Shown: positions 20,196 to 27,243 of the stretch, in pieces
Layout of the letters: every line of letters begins with the position of its first letter
Position numbering within the stretch: position 1 is the stretch's first letter
Assembly: GCA_020852955.1 (NCBI GenBank)
Contig: JADYZW010000021.1
Span: 1-64,000, forward strand
Direction: 5' to 3'
Length of the DNA stretch: 64,000 nucleotides
Source: Deltaproteobacteria bacterium
GTDB lineage: Bacteria; Desulfobacterota; Binatia; UTPRO1
Notes under the pieces: generated by a model
Databases searched by the model: none
Told to the model about the DNA's origin: nothing
What the model saw: the letters and a program-made list of their open reading frames with translations, nothing else
Program-made: the position numbers and the translations under genes

Positions 20196-21473
20196 ATGCT
20201 CGACATCCGGCTGATCCGCGACCGGCCCGACGCCGTGAAGCGCGCGCTCGCGACCGTCGGCGTGCGCGAGGCGGAGGTCGACGGCCTCCTCGCCCTCGAC
20301 GTCGAGCGGCGCGCCGCCATCACCAGGCTCGAGACCCTGAAGGCGGAGCGCGGACAGGCGTCGAAGAAGATCGGCGCCCTCAAGGATGCCGCCGAGCGCG
20401 ACCGGGCGATCGCGGCGACGCGCGGGCTCGGCGACGAGATCTCCGCCGCGGAGGCCGTGGTCGCCGCGGCGGAGGAGCGATTCACCGCCCGCATGCTCGA
20501 GACGCCGAACCTGCCGCACCCCGACGTTCCGGTCGGTCCCGACGACTCCGCGAACGTCGTGGTCCGCGAGGTCGGCACGCCGCGGAGCTTCGCCTTCCCT
20601 CCGAGGCCGCACTGGGAGCTCGGCGAGGCGCTCGGCATCATCGATTTCGAGCGCGGCGCCAAGATCTCGGGCTCGCGCTTCTACGTGCTGAAGGGGGACG
20701 GGGCCCGTCTCCAGCGTGCGCTCATCGGCTGGATGATCGACGTGCACGTCCGGCACCACGGCTACACTGAGATCTATCCGCCCGCGATGGTGCGGCGGGA
20801 GTGTCTCGTCGGCACGGGCAACCTCCCGAAGTTCGGTGACAACCTGTATCGCGACGTCGAGGACGACCTCTGGTTCGTGCCGACCGCCGAGGTGCCGGTC
20901 ACGAACCTCTACCGGGACGAGATCCTCGAGCCCGGGACGCTGCCCGTGAAGCACGTCGCGTACACGCCGTGCTTTCGCCGCGAAAAGATGTCGGCCGGGC
21001 GCGACGTCCGCGGCATCAAGCGCGGTCACCAGTTCGACAAGGTCGAGATGGTGAAGTTCGTCGAGCCGGCGACGTCGGACGCCGAGCTCGCGGCGCTCCT
21101 CGACGACGCGGAGGACGTGTGCCGGCGCCTCGACCTGCCGCACCGGGTGGTCCAGATGTGTACGGGCGACTTGAGCTTCACCGCCGCCATGAAGTTCGAC
21201 GTCGAGCTCTGGGCGCCGGGTTGCGCCGAGTGGCTCGAGGTGAGCTCGTGCTCGAACTTCCGCGACTTCCAGGCGCGCCGCGCCGGCATCCGCTACCGCC
21301 CGGCGGCGCAGGCCAAGCCGGAGCTGGTGCACACGCTGAACGGGTCGGGGCTCGCGCTCCCGCGCGTCGTGATCGGGATCCTCGAGACCTACCAGCAGGC
21401 CGACGGCTCGGTCGTGATCCCGGAGCCGCTTCGGCCGTACATGAGCGGCGTCGAGGTGCTGCGCCCGCGATAG
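20196..21473 (+). CDS. serS: Seryl-tRNA synthetase
   Basis: Class II aminoacyl-tRNA synthetase of 425 residues that charges tRNA-Ser and tRNA-Sec. The N-terminal coiled-coil arm (about 30-105) binds the long variable arm of tRNA-Ser. The catalytic core has motif 2 ([18 protein letters not shown]) and motif 3 ([19 protein letters not shown]), plus [15 protein letters not shown]. Length is normal. A tRNA-Ser gene lies at 29671 in this window. Confidence 0.97.
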   Translation: MLDIRLIRDRPDAVKRALATVGVREAEVDGLLALDVERRAAITRLETLKAERGQASKKIGALKDAAERDRAIAATRGLGDEISAAEAVVAAAEERFTARMLETPNLPHPDVPVGPDDSANVVVREVGTPRSFAFPPRPHWELGEALGIIDFERGAKISGSRFYVLKGDGARLQRALIGWMIDVHVRHHGYTEIYPPAMVRRECLVGTGNLPKFGDNLYRDVEDDLWFVPTAEVPVTNLYRDEILEPGTLPVKHVAYTPCFRREKMSAGRDVRGIKRGHQFDKVEMVKFVEPATSDAELAALLDDAEDVCRRLDLPHRVVQMCTGDLSFTAAMKFDVELWAPGCAEWLEVSSCSNFRDFQARRAGIRYRPAAQAKPELVHTLNGSGLALPRVVIGILETYQQADGSVVIPEPLRPYMSGVEVLRPR

Positions 21474-21480
21474 CGATCGT

Positions 21481-21511
21481 GGCGGCGCCGGCCGTCAGGG
21501 TCGGCGCCGCC
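21481..21511. terminator. GC-rich hairpin between convergent serS and nudix genes
   Basis: GGCGGCGCCG at 21481-21490 pairs perfectly with CGGCGCCGCC at 21502-21511 around an 11-base loop. It sits eight bases after the serS stop and before the convergent nudix stop. No T-tract follows, so it may act as a bidirectional intrinsic-like stop or a Rho pause site. Confidence 0.6.
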
Positions 21512-21524
21512 GTCGCGGCCGGCG

Positions 21525-22031
21525 CTACGCGCTCACGGGCTGCTCGTCGGCGTCAGGGTCGCGGCCGGCGAGGAGTTCGAGGGCCCGGGCGGCGACGCGC
21601 CGCTCGCTCGGGAAGGTGAGCAGCGAGAGCGCTTTCTCGGCCGGGAACCACGACGCGTCGTCGACCTCGTCGTCGTGGTCGGCGGTCGAGCCGGAGCGGT
21701 ACTCGAGCAGGTAGAAGTGCACCAGCTTGTGGCGGCGGATCGGCCGCCCGCCGTCGCGCGCGCTGAACCAGATGTCGATCGCCTCGAGCGGCGCGCGGAC
21801 GCGACCCACGAGCCCCGTTTCCTCCGCGACCTCGCGCGCCGCCGTCGCCTCGAGCGTCTCCCCGGCCTCCTGTTTGCCTTTGGGGAGCTGCCAGCGCGTC
21901 CGCCCCTTGGTGGCGATCAGCCCGAAGGCGACGCCTTCCGGGGTTCGTCGGTAGATGACGCCGCCGGCCGACACCTCCGAGCGGATCGTCGGGCGGGAGC
22001 GGCGGGGGCGACCGCGCGGCGCTTGCGGCAT
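21525..22031 (-). CDS. NUDIX hydrolase
   Basis: A 168-residue Nudix protein. The Nudix box G-x5-E-x7-R-E-x2-E-E-x-G is complete (GKQEAGETLEATAAREVAEETG, read as overlapping segments at about residues 52-73). The preceding WQLPKG and the SAGGVIYRR strand are typical of the Ap4A/MutT-like diphosphohydrolase group. It probably cleaves a nucleoside diphosphate-linked substrate; which one is not evident. A 14-residue basic N-terminus is unusual but may be genuine. Confidence 0.88.
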   Translation of the reverse strand: MPQAPRGRPRRSRPTIRSEVSAGGVIYRRTPEGVAFGLIATKGRTRWQLPKGKQEAGETLEATAAREVAEETGLVGRVRAPLEAIDIWFSARDGGRPIRRHKLVHFYLLEYRSGSTADHDDEVDDASWFPAEKALSLLTFPSERRVAARALELLAGRDPDADEQPVSA

Positions 22032-22106
22032 TGCGGCATTGAACCACAGGCCGTTGGTCCGTCCAACCCGGGCGCGCGCGACGGCGCCCGTCGCCGGGCG
22101 CCGCGC

Positions 22107-22796
22107 TCAGGATTTCCGGCGCGGGCGGCGGGGCTGGCGGAAGGATTCGAGAGCCATTTCGAGGTGGCGGCGGTAGATCGCCTCGAAGTCGGGGCCGGTC
22201 TCGAGGAGCGACTCCAGCATGGGGCGGAAGAGCTGAAAGCCGAGGGTCGCGGTGAGGAGCAGGGCGGCGACCGCGCGGGCGTCGACGTCGCCGGCGCCCG
22301 CGGCGGCGAGGTCGCGGCGGTAGCCGTCGAGGAGGCGGATCAACGACCCGCGGTGGGTCGCGAACACGTCCTCGGTGAGGAGCTCCGTGAGGATGCCCCA
22401 GGCGATCAGACGGACGTAGTGCGGCGCGCGCGCCTGGGCCGAGAAGAGGAGCGACACGAGCGGCTCCGGGCTGCGCGCCGCCTCGGCCCCCGTGTAGAGG
22501 TCGAGCACGCGCGCCAGCTGGCGCGCGAACGGTTGTCGCAGGGTCTCCTTGAGGAGGCCGGCCTTGCCTCCGAAATAGCGGTGGATCAGGCCGAAGGAGA
22601 CGCCGGCCCGGTCGCCGAGCTCGGCGAGGCCGAAGCCGTCCGGACCCTTGTTCGCCATGAGCTCGGTCGCGGCGGCGACGATCGCCGCGACCGTCGCGTC
22701 GCGATCGCGCGGCGAGCCGGCGCGGCGCCGCGCCTGGCCGGCGCCGGCGGGCGCTCGGCGCCGCGACCGCGCGGAAAGATCGGCGCGACGGGCCAC
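22107..22796 (-). CDS. TetR/AcrR-family transcriptional regulator
   Basis: A 229-residue repressor. The helix-turn-helix is at about 30-80 (AELGDRAGVSFGLIHRYFGGKAGLL split over two helices), preceded by an Arg-rich tail. The ligand-binding C-terminal part has no recognisable specificity. The gene starts at a GTG seven bases after the MaoC gene and is cotranscribed with it. It probably represses this unit and the divergent acyl-CoA dehydrogenase genes through the palindrome at 23695-23708, sensing an acyl-CoA or similar intermediate (inference). Confidence 0.85.
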   Translation of the reverse strand: MARRADLSARSRRRAPAGAGQARRRAGSPRDRDATVAAIVAAATELMANKGPDGFGLAELGDRAGVSFGLIHRYFGGKAGLLKETLRQPFARQLARVLDLYTGAEAARSPEPLVSLLFSAQARAPHYVRLIAWGILTELLTEDVFATHRGSLIRLLDGYRRDLAAAGAGDVDARAVAALLLTATLGFQLFRPMLESLLETGPDFEAIYRRHLEMALESFRQPRRPRRKS

Positions 22797-22803
22797 GGCC
22801 CGC

Positions 22804-23667
22804 TCAGCCGAGCGTGACCCGCGCGTTGGTGATGACGACCTGATCGCGCTCCTTCGCCTTCGCCTGCACGACGACGTCGGTCGGCGACTCCCGCCACATC
22901 GCGGTGACGATCGTCTCGCCCGGCATCACCGGCCGCGCGAAGCGCACCCGGATCGAGCGGAAGCGCGTCGGATCGTCGTCGGCGTAGGCCTGCAGCACGG
23001 CGCGGCCGACGTTCGCGAAGGTGCAGAGCCCGTGCAGGATCGGCGTGTCGAAGCCGCCCATCCTGGCGAAGCCCGGGTCGGCGTGGAGCGGATTCTTGTC
23101 GCCGGAGAGCCGGTAGAGGAGCGCCTGGTGGGTGAGCGTCGGCGTTGCGACGACCGCGTCGGGCGCGCGCTTGGGCGCCTCGTTGGCCGCCGCGGGACCG
23201 GGCGCGCCGCCGAAGCCGCCTTCGCCGCGGAGGAAGATGCCGAACTCGTTCTTGAAGACCGGCTTTCCGCCGTCGCGCGTCGTGATCGCCTCGATCACCA
23301 CGAGGGCGCCCTTGCCCTTGTCGTAGACGCCCGTGATCGTGCCGGTCGTCCTCGCGGTGGCGGCGGTCGGGATCGGCGTTTCCAGTACCTCGAGATACTG
23401 CTCGCCGTGGAGCAGCATCATCGGATTGAAGGAGAGCGCCGGCACGTTCATGAGCCCCATCAGCATCGGGAAGGCGGGGATCACGCCGAAGGTCGGCAGC
23501 GCGCGGAGCCCGTTCTCGAACGTGTACTGCAGCACCTGCGGGCTCGTCTGATCCTGCCCGATGCCGACGCCAGCGCCGAGCGCGTACAGCATCAGCGTGT
23601 CCTCGTTCCAGCTGAAGTCGACGGCCGGCAGCGCCGCGCCAAGGGCCTTGTCGAGATCGATCGGCAT
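22804..23667 (-). CDS. MaoC-family (R)-specific enoyl-CoA hydratase (hydratase 2)
   Basis: A 287-residue double hot-dog hydratase. The C-terminal half carries the hydratase-2 motif with the catalytic Asp and His (YRLSGDKNPLHADP, then GFDTPILHGLCTF). The N-terminal half is the substrate-covering MaoC_dehydrat_N-like domain. It hydrates trans-2-enoyl-CoA to (R)-3-hydroxyacyl-CoA in beta-oxidation of fatty, aromatic-side-chain or steroid-like acids. The ATG at 23667 follows AAGGAG; an upstream in-frame start at 23796 would overlap the divergent gene. Confidence 0.9.
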   Translation of the reverse strand: MPIDLDKALGAALPAVDFSWNEDTLMLYALGAGVGIGQDQTSPQVLQYTFENGLRALPTFGVIPAFPMLMGLMNVPALSFNPMMLLHGEQYLEVLETPIPTAATARTTGTITGVYDKGKGALVVIEAITTRDGGKPVFKNEFGIFLRGEGGFGGAPGPAAANEAPKRAPDAVVATPTLTHQALLYRLSGDKNPLHADPGFARMGGFDTPILHGLCTFANVGRAVLQAYADDDPTRFRSIRVRFARPVMPGETIVTAMWRESPTDVVVQAKAKERDQVVITNARVTLG

Positions 23668-23694
23668 GGGTCCGCTCCTTCGTGCCTGCGCATA

Positions 23695-23708
23695 TGCAAG
23701 GTCTTGCA
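23695..23708. promoter_or_regulatory. Candidate TetR operator (TGCAAG-GT-CTTGCA)
   Basis: A perfect 6+6 inverted repeat with a two-base centre sits in the 112-base gap between the divergent maoC and acyl-CoA dehydrogenase starts. It lies within the local AT-rich patch that probably contains both promoters. Size and position suit a TetR dimer site, and a tetR gene is the second gene of the left-going unit. Confidence 0.6.
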
Positions 23709-23779
23709 ACAAGTAAAGAGCCGTCCTAGGGACCATGCCGGTGCGTTGACCGGCATGGCTCGAAGGGAGGGTCGCTCGC

Positions 23780-24901
23780 ATGGATTTCGGTTTCACGCCC
23801 GAACAGGATGCGCTGCGCGCGCAGGCGCGGCGGCTGCTCGATCAGGAGCTGCCGCTCGAGCGCATCCTCGCCTGGAGCGCCGCGCCGAGCGCTCTCGATC
23901 GCGCGCTCTGGAAGAAGACGGCCGCGCTCGGCTGGGCCGGGCTCACCGTGGCCGAGGCGCACGGCGGCCTCGGGCTCGGCGCGGTCGATCTGATCGTGTT
24001 GCTCGAGGAGATGGGGAAGAGCCTCTGCCCGCTGCCGCTCGCGGCGACCGACCTCGCGGCCGCCGCGCTCGGCGCGCTCGGCGACGGTGCGCAGCAGGCG
24101 GCGTGGCTCCCGAAGATCGCGCGCGGCGACGTCGTCGCGACCGTCGCGATCGCCGAGGGCAGCGACGTGCCGACCGCCGACGGCGTCGCCGCACGCGCCG
24201 GTGCGCGCGGGACCGACGTGACGCTCGACGGGACGAAGCTGTTCGTGCCGGACGGTCAGCACGCCGATCTCCTCCTGATCGCGGCGCGCGAGGGCGCGGG
24301 GGTGAGCCTCTTCGCCGTTCCCGCCGACACGCCCGGCGTCACCGTGCGGCCGCTCGTCGTCGTGGACGCGACCAAGCCCGCGGCGGAGATCGCGCTCGCG
24401 GGGGCCGTCGTGCCGGCGCGCAACCGCCTGGGCGCCGTCGGCGGCGCGTGGCCGACGCTCGCGCGCCTCGTCGACCGCCAGACGATCACGCACGCGGCCG
24501 AGATGGTCGGCTCGGCCGACGCCGCGCTCCGCCTGGCGGTCGAGTACGCCAAGGTGCGACGGCAGTTCGGCTCGCCGATCGGACGCTTCCAGGGCGTGAA
24601 GCACCGCTGCGCCGAGATGCTCTGCGACGTCGAGTCGGCGCGTTCGCTCGTCTACTACGCCGCGTGGGCCGTCGATCACGCGCCGGACGACGTGCCTTCG
24701 TATGCCTCCATGGCGAAGGCCGCCGCGTCGGAGGCGCTCGACACGGCCGGCGAGGAGTGCGTCCAGATCCACGGCGCCATCGGCTACACCTGGGAGTGCC
24801 ACGCGCACCTCTTCTACAAGCGCGGGCGCCAGAGCCACGTCTGGCTCGGGGCCCCCGACGAGCACTACGAGCGCGTCATGACCGTGCTCCAGCACGGGTG
24901 A
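23780..24901 (+). CDS. Acyl-CoA dehydrogenase family protein (divergent partner subunit)
   Basis: A 373-residue FAD-dependent acyl-CoA dehydrogenase-fold protein. N-terminal DFGFTPEQDALRAQARRLL, the middle beta domain and the C-terminal helical domain (RRQFGSPIGRFQGVKHRCAEM, GAIGYTWECHAHLFYKR) are present. The middle-domain FAD loop is degenerate compared with the next gene: EGSDVPTADG replaces the usual EPxAGSD. Adjacent pairs with one degenerate member often form alpha2beta2 heterotetramers, as in bacterial steroid side-chain oxidation, and such pairing is proposed here. It is divergent from maoC and ten bases before its partner. Confidence 0.87.
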   Translation: MDFGFTPEQDALRAQARRLLDQELPLERILAWSAAPSALDRALWKKTAALGWAGLTVAEAHGGLGLGAVDLIVLLEEMGKSLCPLPLAATDLAAAALGALGDGAQQAAWLPKIARGDVVATVAIAEGSDVPTADGVAARAGARGTDVTLDGTKLFVPDGQHADLLLIAAREGAGVSLFAVPADTPGVTVRPLVVVDATKPAAEIALAGAVVPARNRLGAVGGAWPTLARLVDRQTITHAAEMVGSADAALRLAVEYAKVRRQFGSPIGRFQGVKHRCAEMLCDVESARSLVYYAAWAVDHAPDDVPSYASMAKAAASEALDTAGEECVQIHGAIGYTWECHAHLFYKRGRQSHVWLGAPDEHYERVMTVLQHG

Positions 24902-24911
24902 GGGGGCCGCC

Positions 24912-26102
24912 ATGGATTTCACCTTCAGCGCCGAGGACGAGGCCTTTCGCGCCGAGGTGCGCGCCTTCATCCGCGATCATCTGCCGAAGCGCTCCGGCCA
25001 GGACCAGATGGACGTCGAGGAGGGCATGAGCGACCTCCCCGCGCTCTACAAGTGGAACCAGGATCTGCACGCCAAGGGATGGGTCGGCTTCCACTGGCCG
25101 CGCGAGGTCGGCGGCGGCGGGGGCACCATCAGCGAGCAGATGATCCTCAAGGAGGAGATGGCGCGCGTGAAGGCCCCGATGCTCGGCCTCTCGTACATGG
25201 GCCTCGCCTGGGTCGGCCCCGCGCTCATCAAGTACGGCACGCAGGAGCAGAAGGACCGGCACATCGGTCCGATCTTGCGGGGCGAGGTCCAGTGGTGCAC
25301 CGGCTACTCCGAGCCCGGCGCCGGCAGCGACCTCGCCGCTCTCCAGTGCCGAGCCGTCCGCGACGGAGACGACTACGTCGTGAACGGGCAGAAGATCTGG
25401 ACGAGCCTCGCCATGTGGGCGCAGTGGATGATCCTGCTCGTCCGCACCGATCCGCGCGCGCCGAAGCACCTCGGCATCACGTGCCTCCTCGTGCCCATGA
25501 GCACGCCCGGCCTCACGGTGAAGCCGATCAAGGAGATGAACGGCGGCGCGATGTTCGCCGAGGTCTTCTTCGAAGACGTGCGGGTGGCGGTCGCGAACCG
25601 GCTCGGCGCCGAAGGGCAGGGCTGGGACGTCACCAAGGACGCCCTCGCCAACGAGCGGAGCTCGATCGCCGACGTCTGGGCCCTGAAGCACCGGCTGGAG
25701 GCCATCCGCGACCTCGCCGCGCGCCGCACGCGGCGCGGTCGGCCCGCGATCGAGGACCCGGGCATCCGGCAGCGGATCGCGCGCATGGAGACCCAGGTCG
25801 AGGCCATGCGCCTGAACGGGCTCCGCTTCGTCACCAAGCAGCTCCGCGGCGAGCCCCTCGGGGCGGAGACGTCCATCAACAAGCTCATCCGTGCCCGCAT
25901 CGAGATCGAGTCGGGCCGGCTCGCCCGCGACATCGAAGGATCGTTCGGCATCCTGGCCAAGACGTCGCCCCATGCGGTCGACAAGGGCCGGTGGCAGAAG
26001 GTCATGCTGTCCTGGCCGCCGTTCGTGATCGGCGGCGGGACTCCGAACATCCAAAAGAACGTCATCGCGGAGCGCATTCTCGGCCTGCCGCACGACGTCT
26101 GA
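24912..26102 (+). CDS. Acyl-CoA dehydrogenase (canonical subunit)
   Basis: A 396-residue acyl-CoA dehydrogenase that introduces the alpha,beta double bond into an acyl-CoA with FAD as cofactor. The FAD-binding segment GYSEPGAGSDLAALQ and NGQKIWTSLAMWAQW are complete; INKLIRARIEIE and GGGTPNIQKNVIAERILGLP are the C-terminal family signatures. The length and the MDFTFSAEDEAFRAEVR start are typical of the FadE17/FadE29-like group. It is ten bases after its divergent partner and is probably cotranscribed and coassembled with it. The natural substrate is unknown. Confidence 0.9.
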   Translation: MDFTFSAEDEAFRAEVRAFIRDHLPKRSGQDQMDVEEGMSDLPALYKWNQDLHAKGWVGFHWPREVGGGGGTISEQMILKEEMARVKAPMLGLSYMGLAWVGPALIKYGTQEQKDRHIGPILRGEVQWCTGYSEPGAGSDLAALQCRAVRDGDDYVVNGQKIWTSLAMWAQWMILLVRTDPRAPKHLGITCLLVPMSTPGLTVKPIKEMNGGAMFAEVFFEDVRVAVANRLGAEGQGWDVTKDALANERSSIADVWALKHRLEAIRDLAARRTRRGRPAIEDPGIRQRIARMETQVEAMRLNGLRFVTKQLRGEPLGAETSINKLIRARIEIESGRLARDIEGSFGILAKTSPHAVDKGRWQKVMLSWPPFVIGGGTPNIQKNVIAERILGLPHDV

Positions 26103-26463
26103 GCGTCATTCTCTCGTCGATCGACGCCGCCGCGGCGTTCGCGGCTCGTCCTCCGTCGGTGCGTGAGCGCCGCGGCGGCGCGCGCGCTGTGCTCGTCGCG
26201 TGCGCGGAGCCGAGGACAGGTCGCATGACAACCCCGCGCGGGCGGTACGCCGTCGCCGCTGCCGTCACCGCGAAAGCTCCCTGACTCCACGATGTTCGGC
26301 GTGTCGAGTGCCTGCGCGACCGCCGGGCGCGCGGCGCGCGCGGCGGTCGGCATGTCGGGGGGCGTGGCGCCGGGCGACGCAGGCGGCGGGGCCGCGCCGC
26401 GCCTGGCGTGGATCTTGCGATCGAGTGCGTCGCCATCCCACTCGCTACGCGAAAGGTCGATGC
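26103..26463. other. Intergenic region upstream of the alternative sigma factor
   Basis: About 360 bases with no supportable gene. It is GC-rich with short CG runs and contains the sigma54-like element at 26404-26419. GAAAGG at 26450-26455 is the likely ribosome binding site for the next gene. Confidence 0.5.
26404..26419 (+). promoter_or_regulatory. Possible sigma54 (-24/-12) promoter
   Basis: TGGCGTGGATCTTGCG has the invariant GG and GC dinucleotides separated by ten bases, as in the consensus TGGCAC-N5-TTGC, and ends 44 bases before the sigma-factor ATG. One chance match of this quality is not surprising in GC-rich DNA. Confidence 0.35.
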
Positions 26464-27234
26464 ATGGAAGCCGCGCTGAGAGTCGAGCCGCAGCAAGCGA
26501 AAGCGTTCGACCGCGCGTTCGCCCCGGGGACGAGCGCCGACACGGTTCTGCGGCGCCACCTGCCGCTCGTCCGTGACGTCGCGCATCGGGTCGCGTGCCG
26601 GAAGCCGCCCCACGTCGACGTCGACGAGCTGATGAGCTGGGGCATGGAGGGCTTGCTCGACGCCTATCGGCGCTTCCGCCCGGACAAGCACGCCTCGTTT
26701 CGGACCTACGCGCGGTTCCGCGTGCGCGGCGTCATCATGGATAACCTCCGCGAGCGCGACCTGCTATCGCGCACGGCGCGCCGCAAGGCCGTGCTGCTCG
26801 AGCGGACGCGCGCCAAGCTCGAGGCGGCGCTCGGCCGCGCGCCCGGCGAGGCCGAGGTCGCAGCGGCGTTGAAGATCGACCTCGCGAAGCTCCGCAGCAT
26901 GACCCGCGAGACCGAGTTCGGCACGGTCTCGGTCGAGGACCTGCGGGCGGCGGACGACCGCGGCCGCGAGGTCGATCGGCACATGCCGGACCACGAGGCC
27001 GACCCGCTGCGCGCGATCCTCGGGCGCGAGCGAGCCCGGCTCGTGAACGCGGCGATCGACCGCCTGCCCGAGAAGGAGCACGTCGCCGTGACGCTCTATT
27101 ACAAGAGCGATCGCTCGATGCGGGAGGTGGCCGATGCGCTCGGCCTCAGTGAGTCACGCGTGTCGCAGCTCCACTCACAGGCCCTCGGACGCCTGCGCGC
27201 CTTGCTCGCGGACGATCTCCTCGCGGCCGACTGA
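26464..27234 (+). CDS. RNA polymerase sigma factor of the FliA/WhiG (sigma28) type
   Basis: A 256-residue alternative sigma factor. Region 2 includes RRHLPLVRDVAHRVA and ELMSWGMEGLLDAYRRF, then SFRTYARFRVRGVIMDNLRE, which is characteristic of FliA/WhiG-like proteins. Region 3 is at about 105-165. Region 4 contains LPEKEHVAVTLYYKSD and MREVADALGLSESRVSQLHSQAL. The genes usually controlled by FliA (flagella, chemotaxis) are absent from the window, so its regulon is unknown. It is nine bases upstream of a hybrid histidine kinase and probably belongs to the same regulatory unit. The start was chosen at the ATG after GAAAGG. Confidence 0.9.
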   Translation: MEAALRVEPQQAKAFDRAFAPGTSADTVLRRHLPLVRDVAHRVACRKPPHVDVDELMSWGMEGLLDAYRRFRPDKHASFRTYARFRVRGVIMDNLRERDLLSRTARRKAVLLERTRAKLEAALGRAPGEAEVAAALKIDLAKLRSMTRETEFGTVSVEDLRAADDRGREVDRHMPDHEADPLRAILGRERARLVNAAIDRLPEKEHVAVTLYYKSDRSMREVADALGLSESRVSQLHSQALGRLRALLADDLLAAD

Positions 27235-27243
27235 CCGTCGTCC

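Noticed and set aside
21675..22817. Plus-strand open frame opposite nudix and tetR
   Set aside because: Antisense shadow; both minus-strand genes have full family motifs.
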